Of a stretch of 64,000 bases of DNA, positions 9,092 through 17,361 are shown piece by piece. A program made the position numbers and the translations under genes. Source of the stretch: Chitinimonas viridis. Its GTDB lineage: Bacteria; Pseudomonadota; Gammaproteobacteria; Burkholderiales; Chitinimonadaceae. The notes under the pieces are model-generated. The model ran no database searches and was not told where the DNA came from. It worked only from the letters and a program-made list of their open reading frames with translations. Location of the stretch: contig NZ_JAUFPU010000018.1 in the NCBI RefSeq assembly GCF_030409555.1, forward strand, positions 481,522-545,521, given 5' to 3'. Numbering within the stretch: position 1 is the first letter of the stretch; each line of letters starts with the position of its first letter.

Positions 9092-9862
9092 TCAGGGTTT
9101 CTGCATCCAGGGCACCACAGCCTGCTTGAATTCAGCCGACTCTCTTACCACCGCCACCGTATCCCACAGGCGCTGGGCCCACGCCGGGTGCTGGGCCACA
9201 AACCGGCGCGACAGCATGATGAAATTGGGGCGCCGGTCGAGCGGCGGACCTACTTTTTCCAAATTAGCAGCCAGCTCAGGGTTGACCTGCAACAAGCGGT
9301 CGCCGTTATGGGTCAGCAAGGCCGCGCCGTCAGCCACGCCCAGTTGCACCTGTCGCAACACATCCTCAGCGTCTTTGGACAACTCCAGCACGTTCGCCCC
9401 AGCTGCCCGCAAGGGACCGATGATGGAAAAACGATACTGCACGGCAATGCCACGCTTGAGGTTGCTGAAGCGGCGGCCATCCCAATTCAGCTCGCCCCCC
9501 TTGGGCCGATACAAGGAGTAGGTGATTTCCAGCATGCGCTTGTCGATGTCAGGCTTGCCATCCCGCATGGGGTAGACCCCCATCTCCAGCCGCTCCGGCA
9601 CAAAGCTGGCATTGACCACGCCATCGACCACGTTCTGCTGCATCTCTGCCAGGCAGCGCTTCCAGGGCTTGGCCACCAGCACCACATGCAGGCCGCTGCG
9701 CTGGCCGACCATCTCCACCATGGTGATCACATAGCCACTGGGCCCAGGCAATATCCAGGGATGATTCTCCTGATCCTCGAAGCACAAAGTGACGCTGGCG
9801 GGCTTGTCGGCCAAGGCGGGCAGCGTCAGCAGGAGGCAGATCAGCCAGCGCAGCGAGGTCAT
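9092..9862 (-). CDS. periplasmic solute-binding protein-like, family 3
   Basis: A 256-residue protein starting at the ATG at 9862 behind GGAGG. It has a Sec signal peptide (MTSLRWLICLLLTLPALA, cleavage before DKPAS). The mature part resembles bacterial family 3 extracellular solute-binding proteins (SBP_bac_3): CFEDQENHPWILP at the start, a GYVITMVEMV helix, and the PWKRCLAEMQQNVVDGVVNA segment. No permease or ATPase is next to it, so it is an orphan binding protein or a sensor accessory, as are many of this type. The upstream neighbour on the same strand is the M91-type protease, 73 bases away. Confidence 0.8.
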   Translation of the reverse strand: MTSLRWLICLLLTLPALADKPASVTLCFEDQENHPWILPGPSGYVITMVEMVGQRSGLHVVLVAKPWKRCLAEMQQNVVDGVVNASFVPERLEMGVYPMRDGKPDIDKRMLEITYSLYRPKGGELNWDGRRFSNLKRGIAVQYRFSIIGPLRAAGANVLELSKDAEDVLRQVQLGVADGAALLTHNGDRLLQVNPELAANLEKVGPPLDRRPNFIMLSRRFVAQHPAWAQRLWDTVAVVRESAEFKQAVVPWMQKP

Positions 9863-9935
9863 GGTATTCCTCCGGGTATCAGAGAAATATAGATGAACAG
9901 AACGATCCTGCGCCGTGCTGAGTGAAGGAATAACG

Positions 9936-10643
9936 CTAGAACTGCCTGACCCCACCCTGGAAATAATCGCCATAGTCGAGGCGCTGCAGCAGGAAATGCT
10001 CCTGCCGGATATGGTTCTCGCTGGGCATCCACTCACCTGGCCGGCGCATCAGGCCCACGGTTTCGCCTTCATCGGTACCCGTCGCGACTATCCTGGCCTG
10101 CCGCATTGCCGGCCTTTGCGCCGGCAGGGCATTGAATTCATCCAATGCAGACCGACGAAACATGGTCGCCCCATGTGCATTGCGCCAAGCATGCACCAAC
10201 TCATGGCCCAGCCCAATGAAATTGGGCCGCCGCTCGGCTCCGACCACCAAATTGTCCGGATTCCAGTTGACCGTGGTGCCTATGCCGCCGGCACCACGTT
10301 GGCCATTGGCTTGCCGATACAGGCCCAGGTTGGGGTTATGCCGGTTGGCCACCTGGGCTTCGGCATCATTCACGTTGGCAGAGCGCTGTATATCCACCCA
10401 GCCATGACTGGCCCGCAAGGTAGCATTGGTTTCAGTAAACATCCGGTTGGCCGTGTACTTGGTATCCAGCTTGGCCATGGCGCGGCGGGTCTGCACTGTG
10501 AAATCGGCAAACTCGACATTGGACAATCCGCCACGGCGCACCGTAAATCGCTCATGCGTGCTGCTTGCCACACCCCGGTCGGCAGGCCGTAGCGCTGCGC
10601 GTCCCGCTGCAAGCAAATCTGGGGTGACTCCGTGTCGGTTCAT
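9936..10643 (-). CDS. M91-type zinc metalloprotease, effector-like
   Basis: A 235-residue protein starting at the ATG at 10643 behind AGGAGGAG. The motif HELVH (147-151, HExxH) sits in NFIGLGHELVHAWRNAHG. A downstream ETVGL (194-198), EN (209-210), IRQE and R221/Y224 follow the pattern of the M91 peptidase family. That family contains the type III effector NleD of enteropathogenic E. coli, which cleaves host JNK/p38, and plant-pathogen relatives such as HopH1. There is no Sec signal peptide; the first 40 residues are Ser/Thr/Arg-rich and unstructured. Delivery by a secretion system is inferred only, and no secretion genes are in the window. Confidence 0.78.
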   Translation of the reverse strand: MNRHGVTPDLLAAGRAALRPADRGVASSTHERFTVRRGGLSNVEFADFTVQTRRAMAKLDTKYTANRMFTETNATLRASHGWVDIQRSANVNDAEAQVANRHNPNLGLYRQANGQRGAGGIGTTVNWNPDNLVVGAERRPNFIGLGHELVHAWRNAHGATMFRRSALDEFNALPAQRPAMRQARIVATGTDEGETVGLMRRPGEWMPSENHIRQEHFLLQRLDYGDYFQGGVRQF

Positions 10644-10824
10644 CCTGCGCTCCTCCTGGCCATCGGCCATGGCCACCATGGCCATGAACGCGGTCCGTCA
10701 ATGAACTATCTAGACGTTCACGCCAGTAATGGCAAACTGTGGCGTGCCGCGCCGCCCGATCCGCTACCCTCGGCACCGGCACGGTCACTTGCTCCTTCCC
10801 GCTCCACTGTTGAAAGTGCATTCC

Positions 10825-11904
10825 ATGGCAGACCCCAAGCAACCCCTGGCTGGCGTCAAGGTTGTCGAACTTGGCTCGCTGATCGCCGGGCCGTTCTGTA
10901 CCCGCCTGATGGCCGACTTCGGCGCGGAAGTCACCAAGATAGAGCCGCCCGAGGGCGACCCCTTGCGGCGCTGGCGGCGGCTGCACCAGGGTACATCGCT
11001 GTGGTGGTATGTGCAGAGCCGTGGCAAGCGCTGCATCACCCTCAATCTCAAGCTCGATGCCGACCGCCAGCGCGCCCGCGAGCTCTGTGCCGGCGCCGAT
11101 ATCGTAGTGGAGAACTTCCGCCCCGGCGTGATGGAGAAACTGGGCCTGGGTTGGGACACCCTCTCGGCCCTCAATCCCAGGCTGGTGATGGTGCGTATCT
11201 CCGGTTTTGGCCAGAGCGGGCCCTATCGCGATCTGCCCGGCTTTGGCGCGGTGGGGGAATCCATGGGCGGCCTGCGCTATGTGACCGGCTTTGCCGACAG
11301 GCCACCGGTACGCACCGGGGTGTCGATAGGCGATTCCATTGCGGCGCTCTACGCCGTCATGGGCGCCCTGATGGCCCTGCGCCAGGTCGAGGTCAACGGC
11401 GGCCGGGGGCAGATAGTCGATGTGGCGCTGTACGAGGCCGTGTTCGCCATGATGGAGAGCCTGGTGCCCGAGTTCGACCACGACGGCTTTATCCGCGAAC
11501 GCAGCGGCAACATCATGCCCGGCATCACGCCCTCGAACACCCATACCACCGCCGATGGCCGGCATATCACCATCGGTGCCAATGGCGATGCCATCTTTGT
11601 CCGGCTGATGCGCGCCATAGGCCGCCATGATCTGGCGGCAGCACCCGACCTGGCGGACAACGCCGGCCGCGATGCCCGCCGTGACGAGATCTATGCCGTG
11701 ATAGACCAGTGGGTAGGCCGCCACAGCCACGACGAAGTCATGGCCGCCCTCAAGCAAGCCGAAGTCCCCGCATCCAAGGTCTATTCGGTGGCCGACATGC
11801 TGGCCAACCCACACTTCCACGCCCGCGAGATGTTCATCCCCCTGACCCTGCCCGATGGCAAGGTGATACGGATGCCGGGCATCGTCCCCAAGCTGGTCGG
11901 ATAG
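10825..11904 (+). CDS. CaiB/BaiF family CoA-transferase, short C-terminus
   Basis: A 359-residue type III CoA-transferase. It opens with LAGVKVVELGSLIAGPFCTR and DFGAEVTKIEPPEGDPLRRW, and carries RGKRCITLNLK and the catalytic aspartate D170 (VSIGDSIAALYAVMGAL), close to the position of Asp169 in known members. It would move CoA between carboxylic acids; the substrate is unknown. The protein ends at PGIVPKLVG, just where relatives usually continue for roughly 30-40 residues with a G.HT/E segment. No continuation is visible in either other frame, so this is a natural short form or an old truncation. Confidence 0.88.
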   Translation: MADPKQPLAGVKVVELGSLIAGPFCTRLMADFGAEVTKIEPPEGDPLRRWRRLHQGTSLWWYVQSRGKRCITLNLKLDADRQRARELCAGADIVVENFRPGVMEKLGLGWDTLSALNPRLVMVRISGFGQSGPYRDLPGFGAVGESMGGLRYVTGFADRPPVRTGVSIGDSIAALYAVMGALMALRQVEVNGGRGQIVDVALYEAVFAMMESLVPEFDHDGFIRERSGNIMPGITPSNTHTTADGRHITIGANGDAIFVRLMRAIGRHDLAAAPDLADNAGRDARRDEIYAVIDQWVGRHSHDEVMAALKQAEVPASKVYSVADMLANPHFHAREMFIPLTLPDGKVIRMPGIVPKLVG

Positions 11905-11966
11905 GCCGAGGCGGGACTTGTAAGAAAACCGTCACGGCCACCGGCCCACAGGCTGGCTATGCTGGG

Positions 11967-13013
11967 ATGCAGCCCCCTGCCGACCCGCCCGCCATGCTCT
12001 ATGACCGCCTGCCCGAACTTGCCCAACTGGAGCGCCTGATCGCGCATGGCCAGGGCTACTTGCGGGCGCAGACCGTGGCTGAGGTGCGCGCGGGTGGGCA
12101 TGCCCTGCCGGTCAAGCTGCTGAGCATGGGCAGCGAGCGGCCGGATGCGCCGGTGGTGGGTTTCTTTGGCGGTGTGCATGGGCTGGAGCGTATAGGCACC
12201 CAGGTGGTGCTGGCCTTTATCCACAACCTGCTGATGCGGCTGCGCTGGGACCCGCTACTGGAACACCAGTTGAGCCAGGTACGGCTGCTGTTCATGCCGC
12301 TGGTGAACCCTGGCGGCATGCTGCAGCGGCGTCGCGCCAACCCGGCCGGGATAGACCTGATGCGCAATGCCCCCATCAATGCCAGCGAGCCGGTGGCCTG
12401 GCTGGTGGGCGGGCATCGCCTGGGCGGCTGGCTGCCTTGGTATCGTGGCCCCGATGGCGAGGACATGGCTCCCGAAAGCCAGGCCCTGTGCGAGGTGGTG
12501 GCCGCCGAGATGCTGGGACGGCCGCTGGCGCTGGCGCTGGATTGCCATTCCGGCTTTGGGCTGCGCGACCGTATCTGGTTTCCCCTGGCGGGCAGCCGCC
12601 GGCCTATTGATGTACTGGGCGAGATCTACACCCTCAAGACCCTGTTCGACCAGGCTTACCCGCACCATCGCTATGTATTCGAGCCGCAAAGCCGGCAGTA
12701 CCTGACCCATGGGGATTTGTGGGACCACCTCTACCTGCAGTCGCGCCAGCTGGGGCAAGGCTTGTTCCTGCCACTGACGCTGGAGATGGGTTCGTGGAAC
12801 TGGGTACGCAAGAACCCGCGCCAGTTGTTCTCGCGCCTGGGGGTGTTCAATCCGGTGGCACCGCATAGGCAGCAGCGGGTGATGCGCACCCACCTTGCCT
12901 TCATGGAATTCCTGACCCGCCTGGCCGGCAGCGAGCAGCGCTGGCTGGCCGGCCACCTGCGCAGTGCCCGCCACCGCATGGACGCCATGCACCTATGGTA
13001 TCGCGATGCCTGA
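11967..13013 (+). CDS. M14 family zinc carboxypeptidase-like protein
   Basis: A 348-residue protein of the M14 (succinylglutamate desuccinylase/aspartoacylase or carboxypeptidase) superfamily. The zinc site is visible: H71 and E74 in GGVHGLERIG, then a second zinc histidine H194 in DCHSGFG. A likely catalytic glutamate is E273 (TLEMGSWNW). NPGGMLQRRRANP (about 113-125) is the substrate-carboxylate region. There is no signal peptide, so it is cytoplasmic. The ATG at 11967 is chosen; 11994 is a second option. Its stop overlaps the start of the alpha/beta hydrolase gene by eight bases. Substrate unknown. Confidence 0.85.
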   Translation: MQPPADPPAMLYDRLPELAQLERLIAHGQGYLRAQTVAEVRAGGHALPVKLLSMGSERPDAPVVGFFGGVHGLERIGTQVVLAFIHNLLMRLRWDPLLEHQLSQVRLLFMPLVNPGGMLQRRRANPAGIDLMRNAPINASEPVAWLVGGHRLGGWLPWYRGPDGEDMAPESQALCEVVAAEMLGRPLALALDCHSGFGLRDRIWFPLAGSRRPIDVLGEIYTLKTLFDQAYPHHRYVFEPQSRQYLTHGDLWDHLYLQSRQLGQGLFLPLTLEMGSWNWVRKNPRQLFSRLGVFNPVAPHRQQRVMRTHLAFMEFLTRLAGSEQRWLAGHLRSARHRMDAMHLWYRDA

Positions 13014-13815
13014 GCCTCACCCCTGGGTGTTGCTACGCGGGCTGGGGCGGGAGGCACGCCACTGGGGTAGCCTGCCGGGCCTGCTGGCGGCTGCAACCGG
13101 CAGCCGTATCTACACCCCGGACCTGCCCGGCAATGGCCGGCTATGGCGCCAACCGAGCGCCAGCAGCATTGCGGGGCAGCTACGCCAGTTGCGCCTGCAA
13201 CTGGCCACGCCCTTGAGCCATGGGCCGGTACAGGTGCTGGCGATCTCGCTGGGCGGCATGGTGGCGCTGGAATGGGCCACCCGCCATCCCGAGGAGGTGG
13301 CGCGGCTGGCGCTGGTGAACACCAGCCTGGCGGGTTTGGCTGCCCCCTGGCAACGACTGCGCTGGCAGCGCTACCCGGCGCTGCTGCGCCTGCTGTGGCA
13401 AGACGCGGCAATGCGTGAGCACGGTATTTTGCAGATCACCAGCAATCTGCCGGTGCGGCGCCAGGCGGTGCTGCACGACTGGCAGCAGTGGCAGCAAGCC
13501 TGTCCCGTTTCGGCCAGCAACCTGCTGCGCCAGTTGGCCGCGGCCGCCCGCTACCGACCCCCCGCAGCCTGGCCCCGCTGCCCGGCACTCTTGCTGAACA
13601 GCCAAGAAGACCAGCTGGTACACCCACGCTGCTCGCAGCGGCTGGCCCAGGCCAGCGGCTGGCCGCTACGGCTACACCCCTATGCCGGCCACGATCTGGC
13701 GCTGGACGACCCGCTCTGGCTGGCCCAGCAGGTGGCTGGCTGGGCACGACATAAGGCCGAACCAGCACTGGCAATAGAACCAGGGGAGTACGCAGCGCCC
13801 CCCGGAGCGCGGTAG
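13006..13815 (+). CDS. alpha/beta hydrolase
   Basis: A 269-residue single-domain alpha/beta hydrolase. The start matches the oxyanion region (WVLLRGLGREARHWG), the nucleophile elbow is AISLGG with S81, the acid is in SQEDQLVHP and the histidine in YAGHDLALDDP. Size and motifs fit carboxylesterase-type members such as BioH relatives, but no biotin genes are near and no specific substrate is supported. It overlaps the M14 gene by eight bases, so the pair form an operon of two hydrolases that may act on one ester or amide substrate. Confidence 0.85.
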   Translation: MPEPHPWVLLRGLGREARHWGSLPGLLAAATGSRIYTPDLPGNGRLWRQPSASSIAGQLRQLRLQLATPLSHGPVQVLAISLGGMVALEWATRHPEEVARLALVNTSLAGLAAPWQRLRWQRYPALLRLLWQDAAMREHGILQITSNLPVRRQAVLHDWQQWQQACPVSASNLLRQLAAAARYRPPAAWPRCPALLLNSQEDQLVHPRCSQRLAQASGWPLRLHPYAGHDLALDDPLWLAQQVAGWARHKAEPALAIEPGEYAAPPGAR

Positions 13816-13961
13816 GATTAGCCCGGTGCTACCCGCAAGGCCGGTCAGGCATTATGGGTAGCGTTTATCCGCCCACGGCATATGCTGCCGCGTGTTGCAC
13901 CGGTGTGGTGCAAGGCGCAAGCCGGGGGCCAGACCCACCACCAGCCTACCCTGTCGCCATC

Positions 13962-14219
13962 ATGATCCTCGACTTCGAACTCTCTCCCGCCGACGACGCT
14001 CGCAAGGAAATCGCCAGCGTACTGACCCATATCGACCGTTTTCTGCAAGGCCGCGAAAATGGCCTAGCGCACGCCAGCAAAGACGATCTCAAGGCCTATC
14101 TCAAGTCCATGTTCAACTTCTCCACCGATGTGCTGAGTATGGTGGTGACCAAGGAAGCCTACGCGCTGGAGCTTGAACTGGGCTACGTCAAAGTGGTCTG
14201 CAAGCTGAAACGCTACTGA
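13962..14219 (+). CDS. small protein of unknown function
   Basis: An 85-residue acidic-to-neutral protein, MILDFELSPADDARKEIASV at its start. It is predicted to be helical in the middle (VLTHIDRFLQ, KDDLKAYLKSMFNFSTDVL) with a beta-rich end (YALELELGYVKVVCKLKRY). It has no signal peptide, cysteine cluster or membrane segment. I do not recognise the family. Codon use looks like that of its neighbours, which supports it being a real gene. It stands alone between the hydrolase pair and the DUF3857 gene. Confidence 0.6.
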   Translation: MILDFELSPADDARKEIASVLTHIDRFLQGRENGLAHASKDDLKAYLKSMFNFSTDVLSMVVTKEAYALELELGYVKVVCKLKRY

Positions 14220-14233
14220 CCTGTCACTTGCAA

Positions 14234-14239
14234 TATAAT
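14234..14239 (+). promoter_or_regulatory. consensus -10 box TATAAT
   Basis: A perfect TATAAT sits 154 bases upstream of the ATG at 14393, but no good -35 is found 16-18 bases before it. It is a plausible promoter for the DUF3857/transglutaminase gene. Confidence 0.35.
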
Positions 14240-14392
14240 CAGTAACTTACCCTGCTGTTGCCACGGGCATCCGGGGGCCGTAGCAGGGGCTGGCTGCGCC
14301 TGTTCCTTGTTTCCAGGTGGATAGGCCACCACCGCCATGCCCCGTCGTACCTCTCCCTGTTGTTTCATTGATTGAGTATTGGTTTCATACGC

Positions 14393-17179
14393 ATGCGATT
14401 TCATGGCTTATTGCTGACCGCCCTGCTGGGCGTTGCTTACACCTCCCCCCTGCACGCCTACGCAGCCACCGCCAACCCGGCCCGCGAGCAGGATATCCTG
14501 GCCCGCAGCTTCAGCCGGGGTGCGCCACTGCCCCAATGGGCACAACCCCTGGCCGAGATTCCCGCCACCCGGCGCGAAGACCCGCTGGTAGTTAGGCTAG
14601 CCGAGACCCAGTCTTATGCCGGCGCCACCCAGGCCACCCTGATCAACCGCGCCGTGCAGGTCAACGACCGCAATATGCTCGATCGTATCGGCCAGCTTTC
14701 GCTGACCTACTACCCCGATTACCAGAAGCTCAAGCTGCACCGCCTGACCATACTGCGCGACGACAAGCCGCTGGACCATACCCGCACCGTCAACGCGCGC
14801 CTGCTGCAGCGCGAGCAGGCACTGGAGCAAGGCATGTACACCGGTGCCAGCACGGTACAACTGCTGGTCGAAGACGTCCGCCTGGGCGATACCCTCTGGC
14901 TGACCTACAGCATCGAGGGCAGCAACCCGGTATTTGGCAACCGCCTGACCGAGGACTACTCCTGGGATAGCGCCGACCCGGTGGAACTACGCAGCCTGAC
15001 TGTCTTCTACCCGGCGCAGCGGCCGGTGCGCTGGCAGCAGTTTGGTGATTTCCGCACCGATGCCATCAGCCCCAAAGTAGATGACTACAACGGCATGAAG
15101 CGCCTGCGCTTCGAGGCACGTGGGGTGGAGGCCCTGGAGTACGAAGGCGGCATCCCCTCAGAATACTTCCCCGCCCGTTTCCTGCAGTTCAGCGAATACC
15201 GCGACTGGAACGAAGTGGCGCGCTGGGCCACCGGCCTGTTCCCCGAGCCCAAGACCACCCCGGCACTGGCCGCGCTGGTGAAGCAGTTCAATGCCGAAGC
15301 CACCCCGGCTGCGCGTGCTGCCGCTGCGCTGCGCTGGGTGCAGAATGAAGTGCGTTACTTCAGCGTCTCCATCGGCGAGAACTCGCACAAGCCGCAAGAC
15401 CCCAATGTGGTGATCAAGCGCCGCTATGGCGACTGCAAGGACAAGACCTATCTGCTGGTCACCCTGCTGCGCGCCATGGGCATCACCGCCCACCCCTTGC
15501 TGGTATCGGCCCAGGCCCCGCTCTTGCCCGGCCGTATGATGGCCTCGCCCACGCTGTTCGACCATGTCATCGTGCAACTGCAAGTGGACGGCAAGACCTA
15601 CCATGTCGACCCCACCCGCACCGGCCAGCCCTCGCCGCTGGACAAGCTGGCCCTGCCGCTGCCCGGCGCCAAGGGCCTGCTGGTGGCAGCCGACACCACC
15701 ACGCTCAGCACCCTGCCCGAGCGCGACAATAGCGCGATACGGTTCGAGCGGGACGAGCGCATCGTCATCCAGAGCTTTGATGGCGACGCTACCCTGGAAA
15801 CCAACGAGACCTTCAGCGACAGCCATGCCGAATCGGCCCGGCTCAATTTTCCCAGCATGTCGCGCACCGAGTTCAAGCGAGACCTGCTGGCCATCTACGA
15901 GAAGCAATACCCCGGCATTACCCTGGCCGCCGATCCCGAGTACCGCGACGATGTCGCCAGCAACAAGTTCTATCTGAAGGCCCGCTTCAAGCTGCCCAAG
16001 CCGCTGCAGCTAAAGGATGGCCGCTACCGCATCGAGTACGACAGCAGCATCATCAGCGGCTCGCTGGGCATACCGGACAAGATAGTCCGCAACTACCCGC
16101 TGCAACTGGCACGCGGCACCTTCACTGCCCGTTACCGGCTGCGACTGCAATGGCCAGATAGCGTGCGTCTGAACAAGGATCCGCAGAACACCACGCTCGA
16201 TACGCCTTATTTCCGCGCCGCCGAGGAATACTCGGTACGCGGCAACAGCATGGATTACCTGCTCGACTACCAAGTCAAGGTCGACAGCGTGGCGGCCAAG
16301 GACGTACCCGACCTGCAGCAGCAGGCCAAGCAGTTGACCAACTACACCAGCGGCAATTTCAACGTGGATGCGCACTTTGCCAACCAGCAGCGTGACGGCA
16401 AGCTGTCCATGCGGGCGCTGGATGGCACATCCACCAGCCAGGATGCCCAACAGATCGTCGGCCAAGCCGCCAAGACCCGGCCCAGCAGCGAGGAAGACAT
16501 CGCCACGCTCTGCCATGCCCTGTTGACGGTCAACCAACTCAATGACAACAAGGCCGCACGCAGCCAGGTACAGGCCGTGGAATCGCTGGTCCGGCAGTTC
16601 CGCAAGAGCGTGGCCGCCCAGCGCTGCCAGGCCCGCGCCCTGCTCGAGGACGCCCGGTTCGCCGAGAGTGTGGCCGCCCATGAGAAGGCCGGCGAACTGG
16701 CCGATGACGACAGCGATATGCAGGACCTTGCCTGGGCCCGCTATTACGCTGGCGACACCGACAAGGCACTGCAGGACATGGCGCGCTACAGCCAGGCCAT
16801 GCGCGAGGAGAACGGCGCCCTGCCCGGCTTCGTGGCCGTCAACCAGCTGGCCCTGCTGAAACTGGCCGGACGCGAGATACCCGCCGACGCCCTGCAGTAT
16901 GCCCAGCAGCTGCCCAACGGCCCCTGGCCCCGCCCGCTGCTGGGCATGCAGGCCGGCCTGATCAGCCCCGAGACCCTGCTGAAGCAGCTGCAGAGCCTGC
17001 CGGCCGATGAACGTGATCTGGCCTTGTCGGAAGCCTGGTACTACATCGGCCTGCAGCGCCTGGCCGAGCAAAAACCCGAGGAAGCCCGCAAGGCCTTCCA
17101 GTGGGTGGCCGACAATGGCATGCCCAGCTACGAGGAAACCGTCCAGGCCCGCATCCAGTTGCGGCGGCTGGGACAGTAA
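14393..17179 (+). CDS. DUF3857 and transglutaminase domain protein, secreted
   Basis: A 928-residue protein. The ATG at 14393 begins a Sec signal peptide (MRFHGLLLTALLGVAYTSPL, cleavage near HAYAA). Residues about 60-230 are DUF3857, followed by a transglutaminase-like domain whose triad is seen: C348 (YGDCKDKTYLL), H391 (FDHVIVQL) and D406 (YHVDPTRTG). A beta-rich region follows, then about 300 C-terminal residues of alpha-helical repeats (TPR/SEL1-like; ARYYAGDTDKALQDMARYS is one). The family is common in proteobacteria, with no set substrate. It is likely periplasmic. It is monocistronic, ended by the hairpin at 17189-17219. Confidence 0.85.
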   Translation: MRFHGLLLTALLGVAYTSPLHAYAATANPAREQDILARSFSRGAPLPQWAQPLAEIPATRREDPLVVRLAETQSYAGATQATLINRAVQVNDRNMLDRIGQLSLTYYPDYQKLKLHRLTILRDDKPLDHTRTVNARLLQREQALEQGMYTGASTVQLLVEDVRLGDTLWLTYSIEGSNPVFGNRLTEDYSWDSADPVELRSLTVFYPAQRPVRWQQFGDFRTDAISPKVDDYNGMKRLRFEARGVEALEYEGGIPSEYFPARFLQFSEYRDWNEVARWATGLFPEPKTTPALAALVKQFNAEATPAARAAAALRWVQNEVRYFSVSIGENSHKPQDPNVVIKRRYGDCKDKTYLLVTLLRAMGITAHPLLVSAQAPLLPGRMMASPTLFDHVIVQLQVDGKTYHVDPTRTGQPSPLDKLALPLPGAKGLLVAADTTTLSTLPERDNSAIRFERDERIVIQSFDGDATLETNETFSDSHAESARLNFPSMSRTEFKRDLLAIYEKQYPGITLAADPEYRDDVASNKFYLKARFKLPKPLQLKDGRYRIEYDSSIISGSLGIPDKIVRNYPLQLARGTFTARYRLRLQWPDSVRLNKDPQNTTLDTPYFRAAEEYSVRGNSMDYLLDYQVKVDSVAAKDVPDLQQQAKQLTNYTSGNFNVDAHFANQQRDGKLSMRALDGTSTSQDAQQIVGQAAKTRPSSEEDIATLCHALLTVNQLNDNKAARSQVQAVESLVRQFRKSVAAQRCQARALLEDARFAESVAAHEKAGELADDDSDMQDLAWARYYAGDTDKALQDMARYSQAMREENGALPGFVAVNQLALLKLAGREIPADALQYAQQLPNGPWPRPLLGMQAGLISPETLLKQLQSLPADERDLALSEAWYYIGLQRLAEQKPEEARKAFQWVADNGMPSYEETVQARIQLRRLGQ

Positions 17180-17188
17180 GAGCCTGTT

Positions 17189-17219
17189 CACCCCGCTCTC
17201 CCTTTTCGGGGGCGGGGTG
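17189..17219 (+). terminator. hairpin after the DUF3857 gene
   Basis: CACCCCGC at 17189-17196 pairs with GCGGGGTG at 17212-17219, with further inner CCC/GGG pairing. It starts 10 bases past the stop. There is no U-run after it, so it may end transcription with help or only protect the transcript. Confidence 0.45.
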
Positions 17220-17361
17220 TACCGCCGGCCGCACGGCGCACTCGCCGCCAAGCAGCGTGCACCTGCAAGCGCCGCCATCCCCACCCTGGTGGATGCCGTA
17301 CCCGCCCCACCCTTGCTACACTGCCGCCTCAGTCACACCATCCCAAAGTGCAGGCCGCAGC

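Noticed and set aside
10643..10685. longer start of the M91-type protease
   Set aside because: The AGGAGGAG site points to the ATG at 10643, not the upstream ATG at 10685.
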